64,000 nt of DNA, from the NCBI RefSeq assembly GCF_025384765.1, contig NZ_VHLL01000001.1:614370-678369 (forward strand), in the 5' to 3' direction. This stretch comes from Methanoculleus formosensis (GTDB lineage Archaea; Halobacteriota; Methanomicrobia; Methanomicrobiales; Methanoculleaceae). A model generated the notes under the pieces. It was not told the origin of the DNA. It saw only the letters and a program-made list of their open reading frames with translations, and made no database searches. Positions 44,573 through 54,171 of this stretch are shown here, one piece after another. The first letter of the stretch is position 1. Each line of letters opens with the position of its first letter. The position numbers were made by a program, and so were the translations under genes.

Positions 44573-45640
44573 CTATGTCTCCTGTCTCAGCCGTCTCCGG
44601 ATCATACCCGCGTAGCAGTTCAGGCAGAACGGCGTCACCAGCCAGACCCCGCACTCGATCAAGGGTGCAAGTCCGTGCTGCCGGATCCGGTAGCGGTAAC
44701 TCTCCAGGTTGTAGAGCAGGTAATCCTCGCCAATCTCTTCAAACCACCACCCGCGGGTGACGCCCCCGTTATACACCCTCTCGGAGCACTTCGCTATCCA
44801 CCGCTCCACCAGTTCCCGTGTCCGCCCCTCCGCCACCTCGGGCTGGAAGTCGCTGTTGATGACGCAGGGGATGGTGGTATAATCCCGGATGCCGTGCCGG
44901 TCGAACTCCACCGAGAGGATCATGGTGCTGTTGACCTCCTCCTTGAAGAGCTCGGTATCGAACTGGAAGTTCCCGAGTGAATACGCGATCAGGCCGTCGT
45001 TGTACCGCTCCAGCCCCTGGATGGTATGCGAGTGGTGCCCGAGGATCAGGGTCGCCCCGCTGTCGATGAAGGCGTGAGCGAGCCCGACCTGGTCGGGCGA
45101 GGGATAGTAGGTGTTCTCGATCCCCCAGTGCAGGGAGACGACGACGTGGTCGGTCTGCTCCTTCAATGCTCTGATATCGTCGATGACGCTCTTCTTCTTC
45201 AGTTTGGCAACAGCGACCCCCGGCGGCGACCGGAACCTTCCGGTCGTGTAGGCGAGGAAACCGAACCGGATCCCGTTCCGCTCGACGATCAGCCCCGGGG
45301 GTTCCTCATCGCCTCTCCCCCCTCCGACGTAGGCGATGCCGCGGGCTTCAAGCCCTTCGAGGGTCTTCTCAAACCCCTCCCGGCCCATATCGAGCGTGTG
45401 GTTGTTCGCCACGCTGAGGATGTCGAACCCGGCTTCTTTGAGGTACCCGCCCGCCTCCGGGGGGGTTGTGTTGACCCAGCGTTTCTTGCTCTCGGTTCCG
45501 CTCTCGGAGAGGACCGTCTCCAGGTTGCCGAAGAGCAGGTCTTTCTGCCGGAGTTCATGCCGAACCAGATCAAAAGGCCTCTTACCGTTCCTCATCCAGA
45601 GCAGCACGTCTCCGACCGCTCGCAGCCGCACCGATCTCAC
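44573..45640 (-). CDS. CapA-like metallophosphatase
   Basis: A 355-residue member of the CapA/poly-gamma-glutamate synthesis family, a calcineurin-like metallophosphatase fold. Metal-site motifs are seen in order: GDVLLW, FGNLETVLSE, SVANNHTLDMG, VVSLHWGIE, LGHHSHTIQG and YSLGNFQFD. Start GTG 45640 was chosen because AGGAGG precedes it by six bases; an in-frame ATG at 45691 has no such site. In bacteria CapA helps make anionic capsule polymers; the role here is inferred from neighbouring glycan genes. Confidence 0.86.
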   Translation of the reverse strand: MRSVRLRAVGDVLLWMRNGKRPFDLVRHELRQKDLLFGNLETVLSESGTESKKRWVNTTPPEAGGYLKEAGFDILSVANNHTLDMGREGFEKTLEGLEARGIAYVGGGRGDEEPPGLIVERNGIRFGFLAYTTGRFRSPPGVAVAKLKKKSVIDDIRALKEQTDHVVVSLHWGIENTYYPSPDQVGLAHAFIDSGATLILGHHSHTIQGLERYNDGLIAYSLGNFQFDTELFKEEVNSTMILSVEFDRHGIRDYTTIPCVINSDFQPEVAEGRTRELVERWIAKCSERVYNGGVTRGWWFEEIGEDYLLYNLESYRYRIRQHGLAPLIECGVWLVTPFCLNCYAGMIRRRLRQET

Positions 45641-46340
45641 ACCGCTCCTCCTGCAGAGTCTCTGCCCGGGGCGGAGGATCCGGGCCCGCAACCGGTCTTC
45701 ATAGTCGCTCCGACCCCCTCAATTCCATCGAGCCAGAGCGGTTGAACTCTGCCAGCGTCTCCGAGAGATACTGTCGTGTACGGGTAATCGCGAATACTGC
45801 CTTCCCTCCCCGGTACGTTGAGTCCCTGACAGGCGATGCGACAATATATATTTTACCCTGATCGTGACCATCGGTATGCATATCCTGACGCATACGGTAT
45901 TCTGAGGCTCCCGGAATCCCGGCGGGGCACGGTGCGGAGTCGGTACCGGTGGAACCCACGGTGCCGAACCATTAACTGCTCGTGCACCGAGTATGTACCT
46001 GAACTCCTGTGCGGCAGATGATGAGAGTTACCCCCACTGAACGGTGATGAAGCAGGGGACTGATGCCGCCGTCCTTTGTATCGTGCACCGCTATTCCTGG
46101 TCGGGCTGCCCGTCTCCACAAGTGATCATCGTCGAGAGCGAACAGACCGTTGCAGTTTGAGGCGAGTTTTGAGCGTTTCATCCGTTCTTGTATCTCCGCT
46201 GTGCGGTACTGCTTTTCCGGCGGCAAGGCAGTTGTTTTACGATGGATTCGGCTCTTGATCCGGGATATCTGCCAGTTTTTTTGTCAATACCTGTTAAGGC
46301 GGGCCGGACCCCAGCACCCCTCCGTGTCATCGCCGCAGGA
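45641..46340. other. 700-bp gene-poor stretch between divergent genes
   Basis: No strongly supported gene. A TATA-like ACAATATATATTTTACC at about 45842-45857 could drive capA. A 60-codon minus-strand frame at 45699-45881 (starting MHTDGHDQGKIYIV) is possible but overlaps that promoter and matches nothing I know. Confidence 0.45.
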
Positions 46341-46352
46341 ATTTTTATATGT
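46336..46352 (+). promoter_or_regulatory. TATA box of the family 2 glycosyltransferase gene
   Basis: TTTTTATATGTC at about 46340-46351 lies about 135 bases before the selected GTG start, leaving a long leader of roughly 110 bases. Confidence 0.55.
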
Positions 46353-46388
46353 CAATAGCGGTATGGCAGGCCGGGTGGTGCGATGGAA

Positions 46389-46458
46389 CCGGACAACTCC
46401 TAGGTTTCGCTCCCGATCTCTCCTTCTGGGGCCTTGCTCGTTCGGAGGGGTTGTCCGG
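46389..46458 (+). promoter_or_regulatory. Stem-loop in glycosyltransferase leader
   Basis: CCGGACAACTCCT (46389-46401) pairs with AGGGGTTGTCCGG (46446-46458) over 13 positions including one G-U, around a 44-base loop. It is inside the predicted leader and ends about 13 bases before the ribosome site. Confidence 0.45.
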
Positions 46459-46483
46459 GACGTACTGCAATGGAGGAATTCAC

Positions 46484-47662
46484 GTGCATAGGCTAGATTC
46501 TATCCTTTCCGTTGTTACCGATGTGAAGATGGAAGATCCCGCGTGTCTCTCTCCCGTGAACGACAATCTTTTGCTGGTACACAGTAGCAGAAGCAATTCG
46601 GCCGATCGTGCGGCAGACGCATCCAGGGAACACCCCTTCTCTTCCGGTCACCTCTCCGATGGATATACGCCGTTCCCCGAAGATATTCGCTCCTCCGGTG
46701 AAACGCTCATGGGAGGATCACGCACTGCGGGTGGTATTCCGGCAGTTCCCGGAGCAGACCGCAACCGGTTCGCGGTCGTCGCTCCTGCATACAACGAGGG
46801 TCTCGTCATCGGCTCCATCATCCTTCAGGCGAGGCGGCACGCCGACCGGGTGATCGTCGTTGACGACGGCTCAAGCGACCGGACCGCCGAGACCGCCCGG
46901 CTCGCCGGGGCCGACGTCATCCGTATGCCGAAGAATGGCGGTAAGGCGAAGGCCATGATGGCCGGGTTTGCCCGGGCACGCGAACTCGGCTACGATGCCG
47001 TCGTGATGCTCGACGGCGACGGCCAGCACGACCCGGACGAGATCCCGGCCGTAGTGGCGCCGGTGCTCGCGGGCGTTGCCGACCTCGTCATCGGCTCCCG
47101 GTTCCTGGATACCCGGGCCGAGATCCCCGCTTATCGGCGGGCCGGGCAACTGGTACTCACCGGGTTCACGAACCTCTCGGTGAACGGCGGCACCTTCGCG
47201 ACGACCGACTCCCAGTCGGGCTTCCGGGCTCTCTCCCGCCGGGCGCTCGATAATCTCAACTTCTCATCGGAGGGTTACAACATCGAGTCAGACATGATCG
47301 CCCACTTCGCCTCTCTCGACCTCCGGGTGACCGAAGTTCCGATCTCCGTCACCTACGACGTCCCCCACAAGCACAAGAAGAACCCGATCTCCCACGGTTT
47401 CGGGGTGCTCGCCCGGATCGTGGGGCTGATCGGGTATAAGAAGCCGTTGCTCTTTTTTGGAATACCGGGAGGAGTTATCGCGCTCCTCGGGATCGCTCTT
47501 GAGATCTACACTTTCTCCGAGTTCTTCCGGATCAATCAGTTCCATTACATCCTGTTCACGGCGGGGATGACCGCACTCATTCTCGGGCTGCTGCTGGTCT
47601 CGTCCGGACTGATCCTCAACTTCCTGGTATCGATGATCGAACGGCGTGTCGGCAAAACATAA
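46484..47662 (+). CDS. Family 2 glycosyltransferase (dolichol-phosphate sugar transferase type)
   Basis: A 392-residue GT-A enzyme. The N-terminal 95 residues are poorly conserved; then FAVVAPAYNEGLVIGSIILQ, VIVVDDGSSDRT, the DxD-containing VMLDGDGQHDPDEIP, and two C-terminal membrane helices (LLFFGIPGGVIALLGIALEI and the following LILGLLLVSSGLILNFLVSM). It probably loads a sugar onto dolichol phosphate. GTG 46484 follows GGAGG (46472-46476) by seven bases and was preferred to ATG 46349, which lies on the TATA box itself. Confidence 0.85.
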   Translation: MHRLDSILSVVTDVKMEDPACLSPVNDNLLLVHSSRSNSADRAADASREHPFSSGHLSDGYTPFPEDIRSSGETLMGGSRTAGGIPAVPGADRNRFAVVAPAYNEGLVIGSIILQARRHADRVIVVDDGSSDRTAETARLAGADVIRMPKNGGKAKAMMAGFARARELGYDAVVMLDGDGQHDPDEIPAVVAPVLAGVADLVIGSRFLDTRAEIPAYRRAGQLVLTGFTNLSVNGGTFATTDSQSGFRALSRRALDNLNFSSEGYNIESDMIAHFASLDLRVTEVPISVTYDVPHKHKKNPISHGFGVLARIVGLIGYKKPLLFFGIPGGVIALLGIALEIYTFSEFFRINQFHYILFTAGMTALILGLLLVSSGLILNFLVSMIERRVGKT

Positions 47663-47708
47663 GGCCCGCGATTCACGGGATGGCGATGACATCGCCCTTA
47701 GTCGCCGC

Positions 47709-47912
47709 TCATCCCCAGTATTCGGCCAGTTCCAGTATCCTCAGGTAAACGATCAGGCCGAAGAGTGCCATGCAGGCTATCATCATGCAGTCAACGCAAC
47801 GGATGCGGTCCGGCCTCAGGACCATCGGGCGGATCACGTAGGCGATAACGATGAACAAAGCAAGTATTGCGGCTATAGTAACCTTCAGATCCCAGCTAAA
47901 GAGCAACTCCAT
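47709..47912 (-). CDS. Small two-helix membrane protein
   Basis: A 67-residue frame with two membrane helices (TIAAILALFIVIAYVIRPMV and CMMIACMALFGLIVYLRILE) separated by a short basic loop. A GAGGGA precedes the ATG by four bases. It lies antisense between the family 2 glycosyltransferase and flippase 2. The hydrophobic pattern and ribosome site support it, but no family is known to me. Confidence 0.5.
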   Translation of the reverse strand: MELLFSWDLKVTIAAILALFIVIAYVIRPMVLRPDRIRCVDCMMIACMALFGLIVYLRILELAEYWG

Positions 47913-48100
47913 AAGTCCCTCGCGGAGGGCACCGCGGCAACGAGCATGGCCGGTGCACTCACCGTATCCTGCATCGGTTGGGAGTCGTGAGGATCGTATA
48001 TATCACCTGCGGCGTAAAATCCGAAGGCCAGGTGCCGTTCTCTGCACCAGGTCGGGTAAAGTATATCACCATCTCTGGGTGTAGGTGGCGCAGAGGTTTC

Positions 48101-49591
48101 ATGGCGAGTTTTCTTGGCAACATCTTCAAGCTGACGACGGGCACCATGATCGCCCAGGTGGCCGGCATCCTCCTCATCCCCGTGATCACGCGGCTCTACT
48201 CGCCGGAATCCTTTGGAGTCAACCAGCTCTTCCTCTCCATCGCAACGGTGGCCGTGGTCGTCTCTTCGCTCTCGTACGATTACGTCATCATGCTGCCGAA
48301 GACAGACGAAGAATCGATAAACGCTTTCGCCCTTTGCACCGCCTGTGTACTGGGGGTATCCGCCGCGATCGGGGCTGTCTTTATCGGCTTTGGAGATTGG
48401 TTCGGCGCTCTCTTCGGGACCCCGATGATAGCCGAATATCTCGTGTGGTTGCCGATATTCGTCGTCTTCAGCAGCCTCTTTGCACTCTTAAACGAATGGC
48501 TCTCACGGAAGGTGCAGTATGGCGTCCTCTCGAAAGGCATCGTTCTGAACTCGCTCACCACCCGGACCGTTCAGATCGGGGGCGGCCTGGTCGCCGCCTC
48601 GCCTCTCGGCCTCATCCTCGGTTCGGTGACCGGCATGGTCCTCGCTGTCCTCTACATGCTCCGGGGGTTGGCGGAGGATAGCGAACTCTTGAAGACCGTC
48701 AGGGTGGCGCGGATGAAGGAGATTGCCGTCCGGTACAGGGACTTCGCGATCTTTGGCTCCGCTGGAGGCCTTGCAAACAGCCTGTCCTGGGAACTGCCCG
48801 CGTTCATGCTTGCCTATTTCTTCAGTCCTGCGATTCTCGGGTACTACGCCCTCGCCATGATGGCGGTGAGACTGCCCATGGGGATGGTCGGAACGGCGAT
48901 CTCTCAGGTGTTTTACCAGAAGGCGAGTGAGGAGAAGAACCGCACAGGGAGCGTGGAGAACGTTGTCCGGGAGATCCACACGAGGCTCATCTCCATCGGT
49001 ATCTTCCCCTTTGTTATGTTCACCATCCTCGCCGAGGATCTCTTCTCCTTCGTCTTCGGCGCGGCCTGGCTCACCGCAGGCACGTATGCGATGCTCCTCG
49101 CCCCCTGGATATTCACGGTCTTCATATTCTCACCGATATCGTCCCTGTTCGGGGTTCTCGAAAAGCAGAGGAGTTACTTCTCGTTCGAGATCCTGACCCT
49201 CATTGCATGGGCAGTCATCTTCTATGTCGGCGGCGCCTCCGGGGATCCCGTCGCCACGCTCGCCCTCTTCTCAATCGGCGGCACGCTCATATGGGGGTCG
49301 AAGGCTGCGTACCTCATACGGGTCTCCGGGACCGGATACCGTGACAGCACCCTCAGCCTGATCCGGCACCTGCTGCTCAGCATCGCCGTCTCCGTGCCCC
49401 TCATCGTCGGCAGATTCCTGGACCTCCCGCTCATCATCCTGCTCGGGATCGCCGGGGCGACCGCGATCGTCTATTACCTCCTGCTCTTCTTCACTGACAC
49501 CCTGGTCCGCAGGGAGTTCATGGGGGTGGTTCGGGGGCTGATCCCCGCAAAACATCTTGGTTGGATGGAACGGCTGGGCCTGTTCCGGTGA
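48101..49591 (+). CDS. Wzx-type polysaccharide flippase 2
   Basis: A 496-residue integral membrane protein of the MVF/MATE flippase fold, with about 14 helices and the N-terminal GTMIAQVAGILLIPVITRLY typical of Wzx proteins. It is only distantly like the flippase at 35761. The cluster therefore may make two different glycans. The ATG at 48101 follows GAGG by six bases. The gene ends 24 bases before the convergent deacetylase gene. Confidence 0.86.
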   Translation: MASFLGNIFKLTTGTMIAQVAGILLIPVITRLYSPESFGVNQLFLSIATVAVVVSSLSYDYVIMLPKTDEESINAFALCTACVLGVSAAIGAVFIGFGDWFGALFGTPMIAEYLVWLPIFVVFSSLFALLNEWLSRKVQYGVLSKGIVLNSLTTRTVQIGGGLVAASPLGLILGSVTGMVLAVLYMLRGLAEDSELLKTVRVARMKEIAVRYRDFAIFGSAGGLANSLSWELPAFMLAYFFSPAILGYYALAMMAVRLPMGMVGTAISQVFYQKASEEKNRTGSVENVVREIHTRLISIGIFPFVMFTILAEDLFSFVFGAAWLTAGTYAMLLAPWIFTVFIFSPISSLFGVLEKQRSYFSFEILTLIAWAVIFYVGGASGDPVATLALFSIGGTLIWGSKAAYLIRVSGTGYRDSTLSLIRHLLLSIAVSVPLIVGRFLDLPLIILLGIAGATAIVYYLLLFFTDTLVRREFMGVVRGLIPAKHLGWMERLGLFR

Positions 49592-49615
49592 CGGGATGCA
49601 TGCCGGCGGAGACCT

Positions 49616-50773
49616 TCACGGCGCCTTGGGCATCCGCATCCCGTTCTCCCTCCACCACGCTGCAATCTCATGGCTGCCCGTCATCCAGGCGCCCTTCTCA
49701 CGCCCGTACTCCAGGATCTTCCGGTAAAACCGGAGCGGATCGCCGGTCATGAACTCGTTGTGCCAGAGGACGGTGATCACGCCGTGATACCGTTCGGCCG
49801 CGTCGAAGAGGCGTTTCATCCGGTCCCAGGCCCGCTCCGGGTTCAGGCGCATGTGCAGAAGCAGCGTCCGGTCCATCACCACGAGCGGGATCTCAAGGAC
49901 CGAGATCTCCCTGTCGCGATTGAGGTCATACGGCCGGAACGGGTGGCACATGCCGTTCCGGAACCCGACGCAGTCAGGATACCCGAGGCTGGTGTCGTAC
50001 AGGAATCCCGCTCTCTCCAGCAGTTCCCAGGTCTCCGGAACACGGAACCTGAGGTAATGGCTTCTGTACCCGGTTACTTTCCGGTCGAGGACACTCTCGA
50101 GGTATTGTTTCTCTCTTACCAGGCTCTCAAAGTCGCGATAAGCATCGCATCCGCCATGCAGACCGACTTCCCACCCTCCTTTTCGGATTGTGGAGATCTC
50201 CTGCTCCAGGTCCTCAAGCGGGTAGGCATACTCCCGTGCTCCCTTCTCCAGCGCCAGAACGTAGAAAGAAGATCGTGCGCCGTATGAATCCTCAAGCCCG
50301 GTGATCTCTTCAAAAACCTGTTCCCGACACTTTCTGGGGTTCAATTGCCTGACGATGCTTCCTGCATCAAGGAATCTCCTCTCTCTGAGCGCTTTTGCAG
50401 CCTCGAACCCCCTGACGTGGAGGGGCTGGTAGACGGTGTCGACGTCGTGTGAGAGGCAGATTACGAACGGCCGGGATTCGGGGTATTCGGGGGAAAATCC
50501 GTTCTCCACCAGCATCTGCGATGCCCGGGGCACGAATACGTCGCGGTGGCCACTCTGGTAGTAGGAAAATCGATCGAATTGATCGCGGTCGGGCTTCTCG
50601 TACTCCTCCTTTCGGGTGAACAGGTTCCATATCTCATCATCCTGCCTGAGCAGATCCATCATATCCGGGGCGCCCTCTTCCCTTGCATACCGGGGTAAGT
50701 GCATGTATACTTTTCCGGGAGTGTGTGCCGCCATGCCCGGCACAGGTACGTAAGACAATCTTCTACCGGGCAT
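49616..50773 (-). CDS. Polysaccharide deacetylase-like protein
   Basis: A 385-residue NodB-fold enzyme of carbohydrate esterase 4 type. The metal motif HDVD occurs in FVICLSHDVDTVYQPLHVRG, GGWEVGLHGGCDAY gives the second His region and TGYRSHYLRF the third. It would remove acetyl groups from N-acetyl sugars on a surface polymer. The start overlaps the upstream FemAB-like gene by 11 bases, so the two are coupled. Similar proteins accompany FemAB genes in bacterial exopolysaccharide loci. Confidence 0.85.
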   Translation of the reverse strand: MPGRRLSYVPVPGMAAHTPGKVYMHLPRYAREEGAPDMMDLLRQDDEIWNLFTRKEEYEKPDRDQFDRFSYYQSGHRDVFVPRASQMLVENGFSPEYPESRPFVICLSHDVDTVYQPLHVRGFEAAKALRERRFLDAGSIVRQLNPRKCREQVFEEITGLEDSYGARSSFYVLALEKGAREYAYPLEDLEQEISTIRKGGWEVGLHGGCDAYRDFESLVREKQYLESVLDRKVTGYRSHYLRFRVPETWELLERAGFLYDTSLGYPDCVGFRNGMCHPFRPYDLNRDREISVLEIPLVVMDRTLLLHMRLNPERAWDRMKRLFDAAERYHGVITVLWHNEFMTGDPLRFYRKILEYGREKGAWMTGSHEIAAWWRENGMRMPKAP

Positions 50774-51773
50774 GGTTCGGATTCACGCCATCCCTCAGCC
50801 GCTTGAGGATCCGATACCGAAGCCCGGGAGACTCGGCACCATAGTAGGGAATGAGCCGGGGATTGAACCCCGAGATGAACGCACTGAGATGGGGGATGTT
50901 CCCTGCCATCAGATTCAGCGCTCTGTGGTTGCGCTCCTTGAGTGAGTTAACGGTCTCGTAACAGACGAGCGTCGCCGCCCCGGTGGAGAGGCGCTCCGGA
51001 GCGGCGGCGGCAAAGAGGCTGTGGGCCATCTTCGCGTCCCAGAGGGTGACTTCGGCGGCGGCAATCTCTCCTGACGGCATGGTTGCAACCCGCATCTCAC
51101 CGATCCCTTTCGCCCTGATGAGCTCCAGCATGCCGGTAAGGTGTTTCTCGGTGATAGGGGGGTCTTTACCCTGTTTTGCGAACGTACGGGCAAGGAGGTT
51201 CCAGAAGATCTCCGGGTCAAAGATCCTTGCCGAAGAGATGCCCTGTCTCTCTGCCTTGCGGATGTTCTGCCGCACGTCTTTCGACGCGGTCTTGAGGAGA
51301 TCGTTCTGCATGGGCAGCACGTAGGTATAGTAGACTATCGGACTCCATCCCTGCTGCGTGAACGCCCGGATGTCCTCGAGACCCGGGGCGTTCACTATGT
51401 TCACGTAATCAAGCCCCTGCCGGTCGATATGTTCGAGTATCGCGGCGATGATCCGGTAGGTGTGCATCTCCTTTGTCCTCTGTCTTGCGCTCCCTATCTC
51501 GGAGATCACCACCCCGCCGTAAGGGGTCGATACCGCCTTTGAAGAGGCCACCTGGAGAAGGCGGTAGGGGCGCGAGAGGTAGAGAGGGCAACCCCCGATC
51601 AACTCCTCGCCGTCGTAGCATCCGAGAAGGATCAGGGTCTGATCCAGAAGGAGAGCATTCTCCACCAACCAGTCGCTTGTATGAAAGACAGTCCCCTGTG
51701 CTGAATTGGCGATCAAAGCATCCCACGCCTCGAATTCGGTGTTCTCGAGTTCTCTCACTTCCGGCTGTCTCAT
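50763..51773 (-). CDS. FemAB-like acyltransferase-fold protein 1
   Basis: A 336-residue protein with two GNAT-type halves of FemAB. It contains GTVFHTSDWLVENALLLDQT near the N-terminus, the central KDVRQNIRKAERQGIS and EIAAAEVTLWDAKMAHSLFA toward the C-terminus. In bacteria such proteins use aminoacyl-tRNA to add amino acids to murein precursors. Archaea with an S-layer have no murein, so the acceptor is probably a surface glycan or lipid. It is a clear paralogue of the gene at 52962. Confidence 0.82.
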   Translation of the reverse strand: MRQPEVRELENTEFEAWDALIANSAQGTVFHTSDWLVENALLLDQTLILLGCYDGEELIGGCPLYLSRPYRLLQVASSKAVSTPYGGVVISEIGSARQRTKEMHTYRIIAAILEHIDRQGLDYVNIVNAPGLEDIRAFTQQGWSPIVYYTYVLPMQNDLLKTASKDVRQNIRKAERQGISSARIFDPEIFWNLLARTFAKQGKDPPITEKHLTGMLELIRAKGIGEMRVATMPSGEIAAAEVTLWDAKMAHSLFAAAAPERLSTGAATLVCYETVNSLKERNHRALNLMAGNIPHLSAFISGFNPRLIPYYGAESPGLRYRILKRLRDGVNPNHAR

Positions 51774-51808
51774 GCCGTAGACCTGGCGTGGGGATGTGCC
51801 CCATTTAG

Positions 51809-52801
51809 TTAAATGTTTCGACCCGGGAGAAGTTTTTTTATTTTGTAGAGTATCTGTGTCGGTCTTGAGAATAGAATCAGTCTGGAGTGGATCGGGATAT
51901 GCTCCGCCCCGAGTTTTGTCTTGTCCCGGAAGCGGGGGTTGCCCGGGTCCAGACTCTGCCGCCCCATGGAAACCTTCTCATAGCCGTTCTCCCGGGCCCA
52001 GTTGATAAGGTCCCAGTCCATGTAGTACGTGGGCGTGTAATGCGGAAGATCGCGGTTGAGAGCCAGGTATCCAAAATAAACCGTCTTTTTGACCGGGTCC
52101 ATGAATGCCGTTGACCCCCCGGCAAACGTCTCGCCTTTCGTGAGAACTGCAATCCTCAGGTGATCCGGCGAGAAGTGATCCCAGAGCGTCTCAAAAAACG
52201 AGAGCGGGAGGATCTCTCCGTTTATGTGCATTATGTTCTTCTCGTAGTATCGGTAGAACAGCTCGATCTCCGATCTCCGATCGATCTCCCGCAGTTCGAA
52301 CCCCTCTCGGGGGAACCTGAGGATGCTCTTTGTCGTCTTCTTCGACAGAGTGGCCCATATGGTCTCGGGGGGACTCTTCTTCAAGTCCACCACCATATCC
52401 CCGGTCTCCCCGCCGGGATAGTTTGCGTAGGTTATCCCGGAGAGGAGGTTCGGGCGGTAGGTGTTGAAGTGCAGGAACGCGTGATCCCTGGTGAAGAGCG
52501 AGAGGAGATCGTTGAAACGGTGGGCATCGAATCCGCTGTCCAGCACGATGTTGTTTGCATCGGAATCAGGGATACTGATCAATCCCCGGAAGTTCAACGC
52601 TGACTCTTCGGCCCAGGGGCTTATCCCGACGACGTCTTCGCCCTCGAGGATGAGATAATACTTCAACTTCGGGTGGAGCGCCTCCTCAAGAACCTGCTTC
52701 CACTTCAGGCTGTGGAAGATGGTTCCTTCCGGGGAACGGTTATTGAATGCCTCCCACCGGTCAGCGTTGTCGTGGGATAGCGGCTCGAGTGAGTATGCCA
52801 T
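51809..52801 (-). CDS. FemAB-like acyltransferase-fold protein 2
   Basis: A 330-residue relative of the flanking FemAB-like proteins but more divergent: SPEGTIFHSLKWKQVLEEAL, KKTTKSILRFPREGFELREI and PTYYMDWDLINWARENGYEK. ATG 52801 has a GAGGTGTG ribosome site at about 52808-52815 and a TTTTATATC promoter 22-34 bases upstream, so it can begin its own transcript. Its acceptor and donor are unknown. Confidence 0.82.
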   Translation of the reverse strand: MAYSLEPLSHDNADRWEAFNNRSPEGTIFHSLKWKQVLEEALHPKLKYYLILEGEDVVGISPWAEESALNFRGLISIPDSDANNIVLDSGFDAHRFNDLLSLFTRDHAFLHFNTYRPNLLSGITYANYPGGETGDMVVDLKKSPPETIWATLSKKTTKSILRFPREGFELREIDRRSEIELFYRYYEKNIMHINGEILPLSFFETLWDHFSPDHLRIAVLTKGETFAGGSTAFMDPVKKTVYFGYLALNRDLPHYTPTYYMDWDLINWARENGYEKVSMGRQSLDPGNPRFRDKTKLGAEHIPIHSRLILFSRPTQILYKIKKLLPGRNI

Positions 52802-52819
52802 GGGGGCACACCTCTCGGA

Positions 52820-52836
52820 TAGGATATAAAATATCT
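52820..52836 (-). promoter_or_regulatory. TATA box of FemAB-like gene 2
   Basis: Minus-strand GATATTTTATATCC, 22-34 bases before ATG 52801; a GAGGTGTG ribosome site lies between. Confidence 0.5.
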
Positions 52837-52961
52837 TTCGCAGGTTGGGGGCATCCGGATTTTTCGGCCCCGGGTTCTCGACGGTGCGGGCGGATACCGG
52901 AGCCCCGGCCGGGATCGGGGCCCGTGCGCTGCACCTCCTCCCGGAACCAGATCGGCACACT

Positions 52962-54020
52962 TCAGCCTTGAAAAGGCGGGTCTTTCCTGTATGGGAGTGC
53001 AGGAGGGGCGACCCGCGAGACCATGCCTCGCATGAGCCGGTTCACGCTTCGTAAGATGCCGTACCTGATGCCGGACAACTCGACACCGTAATATGGGACG
53101 AGATCCGGATTGAAGGTGGCTATGAACGCACTCAGGTGTGTCATATTCCCCGCCATCAGGTTGATCGACGGATAGTTTCGCTCCGCTGTGTCTGCGGCGA
53201 CCTGACTGAGAAGAAGCGATGCCGCCCCGGTGGAGAGGTGCTCTCCCGCAGAGGCGGCGGACCAGCGATGAGCCATCTTCGAGTCGTAAACGACGACTTC
53301 AGCCGCAGCTATCTCTCCAGAGGAGGTCCTGGCGACCCACATCTCGCCGAGATTCTTCTCCCTGATAATATCCAGTATGCCCAGAAGGTGATCTTTCGTA
53401 AAAGGGGGGCGGGAGTTCTGCCTCTCGAAGGTATTCACGGTGAGCATCCAGTAAGCCCCGGCATCGAAGTATTTTTCCGCCGTAATCCCCTGTTTTTCTG
53501 CCTTGTTGATACTTCGCCGTGCGTTCTTCGAGATTCGGCTGAATATGTCCCCGCCGGTCGGCAGCACGTAGGTGTAGTAGACCTTCGCATCCCATCCGTT
53601 CTGGGTGAACCACCGGATATCCTCGAGTCCCGGGGCATTAATCAGGTCTACGTGAGCAAACCTCATCTGGGTGATATGGTTGCAGACGGATGCGATGACG
53701 TTGTTCGTGTGCAACTCCCGCTCTCTCCGTTTCGTGCTCTCTATGCCGGCCGTCACGATCCCGCCGTAAGGAGCCAGCAGCGCTGCGGAAGACGCTGTCC
53801 TGAGCAGTTTGAACTGATCCGAGAGGAGGAGCGGGCACCCTCCGATCAGAGCCCCGTCTTCGTAACACCCGAGTATCATCGGAGTCCGGTTCAGGGAGGC
53901 GGCGGTCCGGGCCAGCCAGTCACTCGTGTGAAAAACCGTCCCCTGTGGAGAAGCGGCGACCAGCCTATCCCACGCAGTTGATTCGTCGGCGTGCACTGTC
54001 CTGACTTCTACTCGAACCAT
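52962..54020 (-). CDS. FemAB-like acyltransferase-fold protein 3
   Basis: A 352-residue protein with GTVFHTSDWLARTAASLN, KNARRSINKAEKQGITAEKY and EIAAAEVVVYDSKMAHRWSA, matching FemAB-like protein 1 over its full length. The two are tandem duplicates separated by the more divergent member 2. ATG 54020 (MVRVEV) is preceded by GGTG at a good distance; the GTG at 54029 is an alternative. All three FemAB genes are on the minus strand within 3.3 kb. Confidence 0.82.
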   Translation of the reverse strand: MVRVEVRTVHADESTAWDRLVAASPQGTVFHTSDWLARTAASLNRTPMILGCYEDGALIGGCPLLLSDQFKLLRTASSAALLAPYGGIVTAGIESTKRRERELHTNNVIASVCNHITQMRFAHVDLINAPGLEDIRWFTQNGWDAKVYYTYVLPTGGDIFSRISKNARRSINKAEKQGITAEKYFDAGAYWMLTVNTFERQNSRPPFTKDHLLGILDIIREKNLGEMWVARTSSGEIAAAEVVVYDSKMAHRWSAASAGEHLSTGAASLLLSQVAADTAERNYPSINLMAGNMTHLSAFIATFNPDLVPYYGVELSGIRYGILRSVNRLMRGMVSRVAPPALPYRKDPPFQG

Positions 54021-54171
54021 CTGTGACACCTGATTCCGGGAGACAACTAGCCGACACCGACATTAACACTTTCCGTCGACCTTCAACGAGCATTCTCGTG
54101 TCTTCTCTCTCGCGACGGTCTCTTCCTGGCCACCCCGACTTCGGTAAAACCGCCCGGGACAGAGATCGATA

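Noticed and set aside
50763..54020. Peptidoglycan interpeptide bridge synthesis by the FemAB-like genes
   Set aside because: The other genes point to a methanogen without murein; no Mur ligases or lipid II genes are visible.
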